A program made the position numbers and the translations under genes. Below are positions 1-7,499 of a stretch of DNA of 34,930 nucleotides, one piece after another; position 1 is the first letter of the stretch; the number at the start of each line of letters is the position of its first letter. The stretch covers positions 1 through 34,930 of the forward strand of contig CAJBCV010000484.1 of NCBI GenBank assembly GCA_903951635.1. Reading direction: 5' to 3'. Below the pieces are notes generated by a model, which saw only the letters and a list, made by a program, of their open reading frames with translations, did not search any database and was not told the DNA's origin. The stretch is from an uncultured Planctomycetaceae bacterium. Lineage in GTDB: Bacteria > Planctomycetota > Planctomycetia > Pirellulales > UBA1268.

Positions 1-1229
1 CGCGGCCGCCGGTCGCTCGTCCGCCACCAGTCGAGGGTCTCGGCCACCGTCCAGCCGGAGACCGTCCGCGCCGAGCCGTCGATGAGGCCCAGGGCATCGA
101 GGTGGAGCATCACCTCCGGTACGCCTCCGGCGAGGAACACGCGCACCGTCGGGTGGTGGACAGGGCCGTTGGGGAGAACGCTCACGAGGCGCGGCACGGC
201 GGAATTGACGTTAATCCAGTCGTCGACGGTCGGCAGGGAGAGGCCAGCGGCGTGGGCGAAGGCGGGGATGTGGAGGAGGAGATTCGTCGAGCCACCGAAG
301 GCCGCATGGACGACCATCGCGTTGCGCAGAGAAGCCGCCGTGACGATGTCGCGCGTCGTTGATCCGGCATCGGCAAGCGACACCAGCGCCCGCGCCGAAC
401 GGACGGCGAGATCGCGCCACACCGGCTGTCCCGAAGGAACAAGCGCCGCATGGGGGAGCGTGAGGCCGAGCGCCTCGGCCACCACCTGCGCCGTCGCCGC
501 CGTGCCGAGGAATTGACATCCGCCGCCGGGGGTGGCACAGGCCCGGCAGCCGAGATCGGCTGCTTCTTGGAGCGTGATCAGGCCGTGGGCATAGCGGGCC
601 CCGATCGTCTGGATCTTCCCTGCGTCTTCGCCGCTCTTCGGCGGGAGCGTCACGCCGCCGGGAACGATGACGCCGGGGAGATCAGGGAGCCCGCAGAGAG
701 CCATGAGCATCGCCGGGAGTCCCTTGTCGCAGGTGGCGATCCCGAGCACCCCCTGCCGCAGCGGCAGGGAGCGAGCCAGACGCCGTAGCACCGTGGCGGC
801 ATCGTTGCGGTAGGGGAGGCTGTCGAACATCCCGACGGTCCCCTGGCTGCGGCCGTCGCAGGGATCGGAGCAGAATCCGGCGAAGGGAACCTTGCCGAGG
901 CGGCGCAACTCCTCCGCAGCTGCCTCGACGAGGAGCCCGATCTCCCAGTGGCCGGTGTGGTACCCGAGTGCCACCGGCCGGCCATCCGGAGCACGAACGC
1001 CCCCTTGCGTCGAGAGGATGAGGAACTGCGGATCAGCCGATCCCGCAGCGGCCCACCCCATGCCGACGTTTTGTGACAGCCCGAAGAGATCACCGGACGG
1101 GGAGTGACGAAGCAAGTCGTCGGTGAGCGGCAGCACACCGCTGGGCCCCTCTGCCGCGGAGGCAACGGAGTAGATGTCCGCATCGACCGGACCATGGGGA
1201 TCAACCTGCGATGAAGGTTGTGTGGCCAA
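1..1229 (-). CDS. yjhG: YjhG/YagF-type D-xylonate (pentonate) dehydratase, 3' end outside window
   Basis: IlvD/Edd-superfamily Fe-S dehydratase that removes water from a sugar acid (D-xylonate in the characterised YjhG/YagF proteins) to give the 2-keto-3-deoxy acid. The 409 visible residues follow the E. coli YjhG pattern throughout: [18 protein letters not shown] near 33-50, [20 protein letters not shown] at 121-140, the CDKG motif at 167-170, [11 protein letters not shown] at 235-245, and VPEVMLHL near 370-377. Cys124, Cys167 and Cys238 are the likely cluster ligands. The start is inferred: no ATG fits, but a TTG lies 7 nt after AGGAG and gives an N-terminus of the usual family length. The frame is short and broken by shadow frames, so it is easily missed. 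Exact substrate (D-xylonate, D- or L-arabinonate, fuconate) cannot be read from sequence; the family is sure. Confidence 0.9.
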   Translation of the reverse strand, partial: MATQPSSQVDPHGPVDADIYSVASAAEGPSGVLPLTDDLLRHSPSGDLFGLSQNVGMGWAAAGSADPQFLILSTQGGVRAPDGRPVALGYHTGHWEIGLLVEAAAEELRRLGKVPFAGFCSDPCDGRSQGTVGMFDSLPYRNDAATVLRRLARSLPLRQGVLGIATCDKGLPAMLMALCGLPDLPGVIVPGGVTLPPKSGEDAGKIQTIGARYAHGLITLQEAADLGCRACATPGGGCQFLGTAATAQVVAEALGLTLPHAALVPSGQPVWRDLAVRSARALVSLADAGSTTRDIVTAASLRNAMVVHAAFGGSTNLLLHIPAFAHAAGLSLPTVDDWINVNSAVPRLVSVLPNGPVHHPTVRVFLAGGVPEVMLHLDALGLIDGSARTVSGWTVAETLDWWRTSDRRP

Positions 1230-1271
1230 CGATGAACTCCTGTGGATCGTTCGGGATCCCGTCGCTTCAAA

Positions 1272-1289
1272 GCTGTCGCGATCGACAGC
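1272..1289. promoter_or_regulatory. Operator-like palindrome upstream of the pentonate dehydratase
   Basis: GCTGTCG and CGACAGC form a perfect 7-bp inverted repeat around CGAT. It lies 43 bp upstream of the proposed TTG start, in the 239-bp gap between the divergent dehydratase and RTX genes. The position and symmetry suit a dimeric repressor of a sugar-acid gene, but no regulator gene is in the window. This is inference from symmetry only. Confidence 0.35.
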
Positions 1290-1468
1290 CGGAAGGATTG
1301 AAACAAGGTGCCGTAAACCTCCGCAGCATGCCTCTCTCTCAGACCAGAAAGCAACCTCACGGTGATGAAAGCGGCCGGTTCCCCCGAAAGACGTATGCTC
1401 CGAAACATCTCGCCAACCGACTCGAATGTCGGGGTATCCCGTCTCCCTGTCCGCCAGGAAAACCAGCC

Positions 1469-2722
1469 ATGTCCATGCCCCGCAGCCGCGCCTCGCGTCG
1501 CCAAAAGCCCTTCCACACCCGCCCGATCGAGTCGCGCCTCCACTGCGAGTCTCTCGAGGGCAGGATCGTTCTCACCGCCAGCATCGGCCTCGACCCGGCG
1601 ACCGGGATCCTCGCCATCACCGGCGCGGAAACCGCCGACACGGCGATCGTCCGCAACGACCGCGTCAACGTCGTCGCCACGATCAGCAATGCCTCCGGCA
1701 CGATGACGCGCTCGTACAAGATGTCCGACGTGAAGTCGATCGCCTTCTCCGGCCTCGCCGGCGACGACGCCTTCATCAACAACACCGCCATCGGCTCGAC
1801 TGCCTCCGGCGGCACCGGGAACGACAGCCTCCGCGGCGGCTCCGGCAAAGACACGCTCATCGGCGGCGCCGGCGACGACAAACTCCAAGGGAACAAGGGG
1901 GACGACACCCTCCAAGGCGCCCTCGGCAACGACACCGCCATCGGCGGTGCCGGCATCGACACCCTCTTCGGCGGCGTTGGCGATGACTCGCTCGACGGCG
2001 GCATCGGCGACGACGTCGTCAATGGCGGCGACGGTGCCGATTCGCTCGCCGGTTCGTTCGGTGACGATCGCCTGAACGGCGGCGCGGGCGACGATTGGCT
2101 CGAGGGTGGGGCCGGCAACGACTCCGCGTCCGGCGACGACGGCAACGACATCGCCTACGGCGGCGTCGGCGACGATTCCCTCCGCGGCGGCAACGACAAC
2201 GACGCCCTCTACGGCGACGACGGCATCGATTCGATCGAGGGGGAAGCGGGCGACGACCGCCTCGACGGCGGCGTCGGGGATGACGCCCTCCGCGGTGGAG
2301 TCGGGGGCGACACGAGCGTCGACGCCGAAGACAACCTCGACGATGTCGAGGGTACCGAGCAGGAGGACTCCGACGACGAGCGCCACGGCACGGCCATCTC
2401 GACCGTCGGCGTCTCGTTCGATGCCTCCGGCGTCGCCCAGATCACCGGCAGCCTCGCCGACAAGAAGGACCGAAAGTACTACTCCTTCCAGCCCGCGACC
2501 GACGGCCAACTCTCGCTCGATCTGCTTCCCGGGAGCGACGGAACGTGGGCCAAGCTCTCGCTCTATGACGGAAACGGGCGCGAAGTGATCGAACTCGAAC
2601 CTTCCTCGCGGCCGCGATCGTCCGTGGTGGTGCCTGTGGTGGCCGGCACGACGTACACCCTCCGCCTCCGGACGCCGGGCAAGGCGGCCGCCGACTTCAC
2701 CGTCGATCTCACGTTGGCCTGA
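1469..2722 (+). CDS. Exported RTX-repeat protein with LEPR-XLL-like N-terminus
   Basis: Predicted 417-residue calcium-binding extracellular or cell-surface protein. The N-terminus is basic and carries [10 protein letters not shown] at 28-37, the planctomycete LEPR-XLL-type export motif. Residues about 113-280 are hemolysin-type nonapeptides of the GGxGxDxLxGG kind, roughly 17-18 units, which fold as a Ca2+ beta-roll. After an acidic linker (282-305), residues about 308-417 form a beta-sandwich resembling the pre-peptidase C-terminal (PPC) domain ([16 protein letters not shown]). The ATG at 1469 is chosen because AGGAAA lies upstream and because it places the export motif near the N-terminus; ATG 1475 is an alternative. 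The open frame reaches back to 1211 but that part is not protein-like. No catalytic domain is seen, so the role (adhesion, matrix, cell envelope) is unknown. A strong terminator follows. Confidence 0.85.
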   Translation: MSMPRSRASRRQKPFHTRPIESRLHCESLEGRIVLTASIGLDPATGILAITGAETADTAIVRNDRVNVVATISNASGTMTRSYKMSDVKSIAFSGLAGDDAFINNTAIGSTASGGTGNDSLRGGSGKDTLIGGAGDDKLQGNKGDDTLQGALGNDTAIGGAGIDTLFGGVGDDSLDGGIGDDVVNGGDGADSLAGSFGDDRLNGGAGDDWLEGGAGNDSASGDDGNDIAYGGVGDDSLRGGNDNDALYGDDGIDSIEGEAGDDRLDGGVGDDALRGGVGGDTSVDAEDNLDDVEGTEQEDSDDERHGTAISTVGVSFDASGVAQITGSLADKKDRKYYSFQPATDGQLSLDLLPGSDGTWAKLSLYDGNGREVIELEPSSRPRSSVVVPVVAGTTYTLRLRTPGKAAADFTVDLTLA

Positions 2723-2756
2723 TACGGGCAGGGGCAAGGTTCAGACCGGATTCATC

Positions 2757-2803
2757 CCCGGGCATCGTGGCGGACGGCCGCCGCGGTGCCCGGGTGTTTT
2801 TTT
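2757..2803 (+). terminator. Rho-independent terminator of the RTX gene
   Basis: CCCGGGCA (2757-2764) pairs perfectly with TGCCCGGG (2787-2794); inside is a second stem of GGCGG with CCGCC. A run of seven T follows (2797-2803). It lies 34 bp after the RTX stop and ends beside the stop codon of the convergent transporter gene. Confidence 0.85.
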
Positions 2804-2804
2804 C

Positions 2805-4181
2805 TCAGGTATCGGGGCCCATCCGCTCCGGATCGCCGAGATCCAACGGCGTGACCGGGTCGACAACGAGCCAGCAACAGGCGCCGACGAGGCAGATCAG
2901 GGCCGTGATGACGATGGACAGATCCCAGGCACCGAACCTGGCGATGAGGTCGCCGAGAATCGTCCCGGTTCGATCGACGTTCGTGTCGATGATCGCGCCC
3001 ACTACCCAAGGCGAGACGACGCCGCCGAGGTTCCCCATCATGTTCATGGCGCCGGAGAGTGAACCGACCCCGCGACCGCCGATGTCCATACAGGTGGTCC
3101 AGGAACCGGGCAGCGTGAGGTCCATGGCGAAACTCGCCAGCGAGATCAGCACCACCGCGGCGTACGGATCCTCCACCCGCGTCGAGGCAAAGAACAGCGC
3201 TCCGGCCGACGCCATCGCCACGAACCCGATCCCGCGGCGGGCTGCCTTGCGTCCGAAAGCGCGGACCAGGGGCGGGGTGATCCAGCCGGCGGTGAAGGCT
3301 CCCAGCCCGCCGAGCGCCAGCGGCAGCCCCGCGAGGAGGGCGCTGGTCGCCTTGAGATCGAAGCCCCGATCGGCGAGGAGGTATTTGGGAAACCAAGTGA
3401 TGAAGAAGTACCAGGCGTAGCTCATGCACCAGTACTGACCGAACAGCCCCCAGGCGGTCGCCGAGGAGAACATCGGCCCCCAGGGAACGTGCTTGTGGTC
3501 GTCACCGGCGCCGGAAACCACCGGAAGGAGGGCCGCCTCGGCGGCGTTGACGCGGGGGTGGGTGCGGGGATCGTCGCGGAACCAGGCGTTGAAGACGAGG
3601 GCCCAGACGACGCCCACGAGCCCGAAGATCAGAAAAGCCGTCCGCCAATGGACGACCTCGAGCAGCGCCCAGAGCAGGAAGGGGGTGATCGCCCCGCCCC
3701 ACCGCGCCGAGAACCAGAGCACTCCCTGCGCCTGAGCGCGCTCCGAGGGGGGGAGCCAGCGTTTGAAGGCCTTGGAGATGTTCGGGAAACATCCGGCTTC
3801 GCCCGCACCGAAGAGGAAGCGCACCCCCACCAGTGGCCAGAAAGCCCGCACCCATCCGGTCGCGGCGGTGAAGAAGCTCCACCACAGAACGATCCGCAGG
3901 ATCACCTTCCGCGGCCCGATCCAGTCGCCGAGGAATCCTCCGGGGATCTCGAACAGCGCGTAGGCCAGCGTGAAAGCCGCAAACACCATCCCCATCTGGC
4001 TGTCGGAGAGGCCCAGATCGCGCTGCATCACCGGCCCGGCCTGCGCGATGCAGACCCGATCGACGTACTGAAGGACGGCGAGCGACACGGCGAAGGCGAC
4101 GACCAGCCAGCGCGTGTTCGTGGGACGTTCGCCCGCCGAGCGAGCGTCCGATGGCCGACCAACGGAAAAGTCACTGGGCAC
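2805..4181 (-). CDS. MFS transporter, anion:cation symporter type (sugar acid uptake)
   Basis: 458-residue inner-membrane permease of the major facilitator superfamily, resembling the ACS family (hexuronate, glucarate and galactonate transporters such as ExuT and GudP). Twelve hydrophobic segments can be followed. Family-like signatures include YVDRVCIAQAGPVMQRDLGL after the first helix, the loop GGFLGDWIGPRKVI (motif A position), and FGAGEAGCFPNISKAFKRWL. The start is GTG at 4181: GGAG lies 7 nt upstream and the ACS-type first helix begins at about residue 24. It is 33 bp after the DUF1080 gene and probably in one operon with it and the Gfo/Idh/MocA gene. Given the pentonate dehydratase nearby, uptake of a pentonate or related sugar acid is the likely job; this is inferred from context. 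Confidence 0.88.
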   Translation of the reverse strand: MPSDFSVGRPSDARSAGERPTNTRWLVVAFAVSLAVLQYVDRVCIAQAGPVMQRDLGLSDSQMGMVFAAFTLAYALFEIPGGFLGDWIGPRKVILRIVLWWSFFTAATGWVRAFWPLVGVRFLFGAGEAGCFPNISKAFKRWLPPSERAQAQGVLWFSARWGGAITPFLLWALLEVVHWRTAFLIFGLVGVVWALVFNAWFRDDPRTHPRVNAAEAALLPVVSGAGDDHKHVPWGPMFSSATAWGLFGQYWCMSYAWYFFITWFPKYLLADRGFDLKATSALLAGLPLALGGLGAFTAGWITPPLVRAFGRKAARRGIGFVAMASAGALFFASTRVEDPYAAVVLISLASFAMDLTLPGSWTTCMDIGGRGVGSLSGAMNMMGNLGGVVSPWVVGAIIDTNVDRTGTILGDLIARFGAWDLSIVITALICLVGACCWLVVDPVTPLDLGDPERMGPDT

Positions 4182-4214
4182 GGGGGATCTCCGGGCAGGG
4201 CGACGGGGCGAGGT

Positions 4215-4952
4215 TCACTTCGACGCCGCCTTGAGGGGGCGGAGCTTGATGTTGCGGTACCAGCAGTCCGAGCCGTGGTCCTGGAGCCCGACATGGCCGC
4301 GCCGCGGATGATCCTTGTAGGCAACGTCGAACTTGTGCTCGGAGCCGTCGGGGCGACGGTTGACTTCGGCCCACTGATCGAGATCGATGGCCGTCACGGT
4401 GCGGCCATTGATCGCCACCTCGAGCTTCGGCCCGCGGCTCGTGACGAGCGCCGTGTTCCACTCGCCGGCAGGCTTCATCGCGTTGGCCGTTGGCGGCACG
4501 AGATCGTAGAGGGCGCCGGTGTCGTGGAATCCCGCCGTCGTCGTGTCGTCGATGGCGATCTCGATCCCGTTGAAGCCGACGTCCTTGCCGGGCCGCGGCT
4601 CGAGCGGCCAGGTGCGGACGAAGATCCCGCTGTTGCACTTCGGGCTGATCTTGAACTCGAGGGCCAGTTCGTAGTCGTCGAGCGGTTTTTCATAGACGAG
4701 CATGTAGTCGCAGGGGTGGGGGTTGAGGGCTCCGTCCTGGACATGGCTCTGGGAGAGCGGCTTTCCCTTCGGGCTCATCCACCCTGTCGTCGAGCGGCCG
4801 TCGAAGAGGAGCAGCCAGCCGGCCGCCTGCTCCGCCGGGGTGAGCTCATTGTCGGCAGCCACGGCCCGACGGGAGCCGATGGCCCCGAGCAGCATGACCG
4901 AGAGGGCGACAACGAGGGTGAAGCGGGGCACGAGGGGTTGCATTTGGTTCAT
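4215..4952 (-). CDS. Exported DUF1080 (3-keto-disaccharide hydrolase-like) protein
   Basis: 245-residue protein with a signal peptide (hydrophobic stretch about 11-27, cleavage near AVAA 31-34), followed by one DUF1080 domain, the concanavalin-like jellyroll common in planctomycetes. Visible marks are LLFDGRSTTGWM at 48-59, YELALEFKISPKCNSGIFVR, GIEIAIDD, GEWNT and HVGLQDHGSDCWYRNIKLRPL. The family has been linked to hydrolysis of 3-keto-glycosides made by Gfo/Idh/MocA oxidoreductases, which fits here: the ATG overlaps the stop codon of the upstream Gfo/Idh/MocA gene (ATGA), so the two are probably translated together. That overlap also decides the start; the longer open frame upstream is not protein-like. 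Acts outside the cytoplasm. The substrate is unknown. Confidence 0.88.
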   Translation of the reverse strand: MNQMQPLVPRFTLVVALSVMLLGAIGSRRAVAADNELTPAEQAAGWLLLFDGRSTTGWMSPKGKPLSQSHVQDGALNPHPCDYMLVYEKPLDDYELALEFKISPKCNSGIFVRTWPLEPRPGKDVGFNGIEIAIDDTTTAGFHDTGALYDLVPPTANAMKPAGEWNTALVTSRGPKLEVAINGRTVTAIDLDQWAEVNRRPDGSEHKFDVAYKDHPRRGHVGLQDHGSDCWYRNIKLRPLKAASK

Positions 4953-6385
4953 CCGAGCGACCACCCTGGGCGGTAGTCGATGTGGAGGTGCTCGTTGAGG
5001 TCGGGGAGGTTTTTGACGTGCAAGTTCGGGCCGTCCCATTCGATTCGCTCGCCCGGGACGCGCATCGCGAGGACGCCGAGGAGGACCGTCTCGGTGAGGG
5101 GCCCGGAGACATCGAAGTTCGACATCGTCTTCCCCTGCCCCTTGCAGGCGAGGAGCCATTCCTCGTAATGGCCCGGGGAGCGGGGAATCGACGCGGGCAC
5201 GCTCTTGGCGCCGTCGGCGAGAGCGGCGGGAAGGAGCCGCGGCATGCCACCGTGGGAGGAGTGGAACATCTTTCCCTTCGAGCCGACGTAGAGGACGCCG
5301 TTGTCGGGGAGCTTCTCCCCCCCGGGCATCTCCGCGGGTGTCGGCGGCATCAGCCCCCCCTCGTACCAGGTCATCCGCACCGGCGGGAGGTTTCTTCCGC
5401 CGGCCTCACGGGCGGGGAAGTCGTAGGTGACGATCGCCGCGATCGGGAAGGAATCGAAGTTGCGTGTGTTGCCTTCGAGGTAGGCGCCGTCGAGGGTGAT
5501 GCGTGACTCGACATGGGTGGGGGAGCCGAGGGAGAGCGCCCACATCGGATGATCGATGATGTGGCAGCCCATGTCGCCGAGGGCGCCGGTGCCGAAGTCG
5601 ACCCAGCCGCGCCAGGCGTGGGGGCAGTAGGCGGGGTGATAAGGACGGTCGGCGACGGGGCCGAGCCAGAGATTCCAGTCGAGCGTGGCGGGGATCGGCG
5701 GGGAGCCTTCGGGGCGGGCGATCCCCTGTTTCCAGAGACGACCGGCCCGGTCGGACCAGACATGAACCTCACGGACCTCGCCGATGACGCCGGCTTGGAT
5801 CCATTCATTGGTGAGCCGGGCTCCCTCGGTGGCATGCCCCTGGTTCCCCATCTGCGTGACGACGCCCGCCTTGCGGGCCGCTTCGGTGAGCGTGCGGGCC
5901 TCGCGGAGGGTGTGGGTGAGCGGCTTTTGCACGTAGACATGTTTGCCGGCGCCGATGGCGGCCATGGCAGCGACGGCATGGGTGTGGTCGGGCGTGCTCA
6001 CGGTGCAGCCATCGAGGTGCTTTCCCTCTTTGTCGAGCATGACGCGAAAGTCTTTGTAGCGCGTCGCCTTGGGGTGGGCCTGGAACGTGCCCTGGGCACG
6101 CTCGTCGTCGACATCACAGAGAGCGACGAAGTTCGCGCCGAGCTTCGTGAACGTGGCAACGTCCCCACCGCCCATACCACCGACCCCGATGCCCGCGAGG
6201 TTGACCCGCTCGCTCGGTGGCACCTGCCCTTCCCCGCCGAGGACATGGCGGGGAACGATCATGAAGTTCCAGGCCGGACTCGCGGCCACCGCAGCCGCAG
6301 CAGACCGGGTGAGAAACCGGCGGCGGCCGAGGGCCGCACCGGCAGGCTCGGGCGCCCGTGGCGCAGGCGACGATCGATCAGTCAT
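4949..6385 (-). CDS. Tat-exported Gfo/Idh/MocA family oxidoreductase
   Basis: 478-residue NAD(P)-dependent sugar or polyol oxidoreductase of the Gfo/Idh/MocA family. The N-terminus has a twin-arginine signal (GRRRFLTRSAAAAVAA at 20-35). The Rossmann motif follows (LAGIGVGGMGGGD 63-75), then VALCDVDDERA (88-97), TPDHTHA (131-137) and the catalytic-lysine motif VQKP with Lys154. The C-terminal part has the LGDMGCHIIDHPMWAL stretch usual in planctomycete members. The ATG at 6385 has GGGAG upstream and places the Tat motif correctly. It is translationally coupled to the DUF1080 gene and divergent from the FAH-family gene. The likely role is extracytoplasmic oxidation of a sugar feeding the catabolic block; a xylose-type dehydrogenase role is possible but unproven. 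Confidence 0.9.
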   Translation of the reverse strand: MTDRSSPAPRAPEPAGAALGRRRFLTRSAAAAVAASPAWNFMIVPRHVLGGEGQVPPSERVNLAGIGVGGMGGGDVATFTKLGANFVALCDVDDERAQGTFQAHPKATRYKDFRVMLDKEGKHLDGCTVSTPDHTHAVAAMAAIGAGKHVYVQKPLTHTLREARTLTEAARKAGVVTQMGNQGHATEGARLTNEWIQAGVIGEVREVHVWSDRAGRLWKQGIARPEGSPPIPATLDWNLWLGPVADRPYHPAYCPHAWRGWVDFGTGALGDMGCHIIDHPMWALSLGSPTHVESRITLDGAYLEGNTRNFDSFPIAAIVTYDFPAREAGGRNLPPVRMTWYEGGLMPPTPAEMPGGEKLPDNGVLYVGSKGKMFHSSHGGMPRLLPAALADGAKSVPASIPRSPGHYEEWLLACKGQGKTMSNFDVSGPLTETVLLGVLAMRVPGERIEWDGPNLHVKNLPDLNEHLHIDYRPGWSLG

Positions 6386-6453
6386 GGTGACAGGCTCCCG
6401 GAAAACTCCCCTCGAACGACCCACGAGCCCCATCACCGTACCGGGACCGCCCC

Positions 6454-6470
6454 GCGGGGGAAAGCCCCGC
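6454..6470. promoter_or_regulatory. Inverted repeat in the divergent promoter region
   Basis: GCGGGG and CCCCGC are a perfect 6-bp inverted repeat around GAAAG. It is in the 160-bp gap between the divergent Gfo/Idh/MocA and FAH-family genes, just upstream of the candidate -35 box. It could be an operator for both genes. In such GC-rich DNA, short symmetric runs are common, so the call is weak. Confidence 0.2.
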
Positions 6471-6475
6471 CACGC

Positions 6476-6504
6476 TTGCCAACCACCGCCGGCGCCCGGA
6501 CAAT
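6476..6504 (+). promoter_or_regulatory. Candidate sigma70-type promoter for the FAH/ALDH operon
   Basis: TTGCCA (6476-6481) and GACAAT (6499-6504) are separated by 17 bp, matching 5 of 6 and 4 of 6 consensus bases. Transcription would start near 6511, about 35 nt before the ATG at 6546. No other pair in this gap fits as well by eye. Confidence 0.35.
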
Positions 6505-6545
6505 CCCGCCCCGGTCTCGCGCGCACGCCCAGAGGAACTCGTCCC

Positions 6546-7457
6546 ATGGCATCTCACGCTTCCCGCCATCCCTCGCCCCTCACGCCCGGCACGGCGCGGG
6601 TGCTCGTCTGCCGCTTCGTGCCGAAGGCCGGGGGCCACCCCCGCATCGGTGCCGCGCAAGCGCACGACCGGATCGCCGACCTCACCGCCGCGGGCGTCGA
6701 GTCGCTCTCGTGCCTCCTCGACGGCGTTGATCCGGCCGCTGCGGTCGCAGCGCTCGTGCCGACGGTACCGACTCTCGCCCTCGCGGATGTGGTCCTCCTC
6801 GAGCCGGTGGAGAGGCAAGAGGTGTGGGCTGCCGGCGTCACCTATTTGCGGAGCAAGACGGCGCGGATGGAGGAGTCGGACTTCAGCGCCTCGGCCTACG
6901 ACCGGGTCTACGACGCTGACCGCCCCGAGATCTTTTTCAAGAGCCTTGCCGAGAAAGTGGTGGGCAGCGGCGACGCCGTCGGCATCCGCGCCGACGCGAC
7001 GTGGAACGTGCCCGAGCCGGAACTCGCTCTCGTGCTGAACTCGCGCGGGGCGATCGTCGGCTGTGCCATCGGCAACGACATGAGCTCCCGCGACATCGAA
7101 GGGGAAAATCTCCTCTATCTGCCGCAGGCGAAGACCTACGACCGCTCCTGCGCCCTCGGCCCCTGGGTGGCGCTGGAGACCGACGAGGCGACGATCCGCA
7201 GCTGGACGATCGGCATCGACATCGAACGGGGCGGGACGTCGGTATTTTCGGGGCAGACCGGGATCGACCAGATCAAACGCCGCTTCGACGAACTCGCCGG
7301 CTGGCTCCTGCGCAGCCAGCGTTTTCCCCACGGCGTCATCCTCCTCACCGGCACGGGTGTCGTCCCCGACGAATCGTTCACGCTCCGCGCCGGCGATGTC
7401 GTCCGGATCGCCGTCGACGGGATCGGAGTCCTCGAGAATCCCGTCATCACCGTCTAA
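6546..7457 (+). CDS. FAH-family 2-keto-3-deoxy-pentonate dehydratase
   Basis: 303-residue fumarylacetoacetate-hydrolase-family enzyme. Its best fit is 2-keto-3-deoxy-D-arabinonate/xylonate dehydratase, which makes 2,5-dioxopentanoate (alpha-ketoglutaric semialdehyde). Visible are WAAGVTYLRSK at 94-104, FFKS at 130-133, the acidic metal-ligand motif EPEL with Glu157 and Glu159, then GNDMSSRDIEGEN with Asp178, and the lysine in LPQAKTYDR (Lys196). The E-x-E...D...K spacing is that expected of the Mg2+ site and catalytic lysine in this dehydratase group. The start has AGAGGA 9 nt upstream. The aldehyde dehydrogenase for the product follows 42 bp downstream, which strongly supports the assignment over fumarylacetoacetase or other FAH hydrolases. 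Cytoplasmic; the active metal is known for the family, not shown here. Confidence 0.88.
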   Translation: MASHASRHPSPLTPGTARVLVCRFVPKAGGHPRIGAAQAHDRIADLTAAGVESLSCLLDGVDPAAAVAALVPTVPTLALADVVLLEPVERQEVWAAGVTYLRSKTARMEESDFSASAYDRVYDADRPEIFFKSLAEKVVGSGDAVGIRADATWNVPEPELALVLNSRGAIVGCAIGNDMSSRDIEGENLLYLPQAKTYDRSCALGPWVALETDEATIRSWTIGIDIERGGTSVFSGQTGIDQIKRRFDELAGWLLRSQRFPHGVILLTGTGVVPDESFTLRAGDVVRIAVDGIGVLENPVITV

Positions 7458-7499
7458 ATCATCCCCCGCCAGCCCCCGCTCTCTCCGAAGGAATCCTCC

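Noticed and set aside
1811-2310. Regular DNA repeats that might suggest a CRISPR array
   Set aside because: The periodicity is the 27-nt coding period of RTX nonapeptides, with no constant direct repeat and spacers.
650-2737. 695-codon minus-strand frame across the dehydratase and RTX genes
   Set aside because: Runs through two well-supported genes in other frames; its Val/Ala/Gly repeats mirror the RTX DNA repeats.
3489-4976. 495-codon plus-strand frame opposite the transporter and DUF1080 genes
   Set aside because: Glu/Arg/Gly-rich shadow; the minus-strand genes have membrane helices, family motifs and good ribosome sites.
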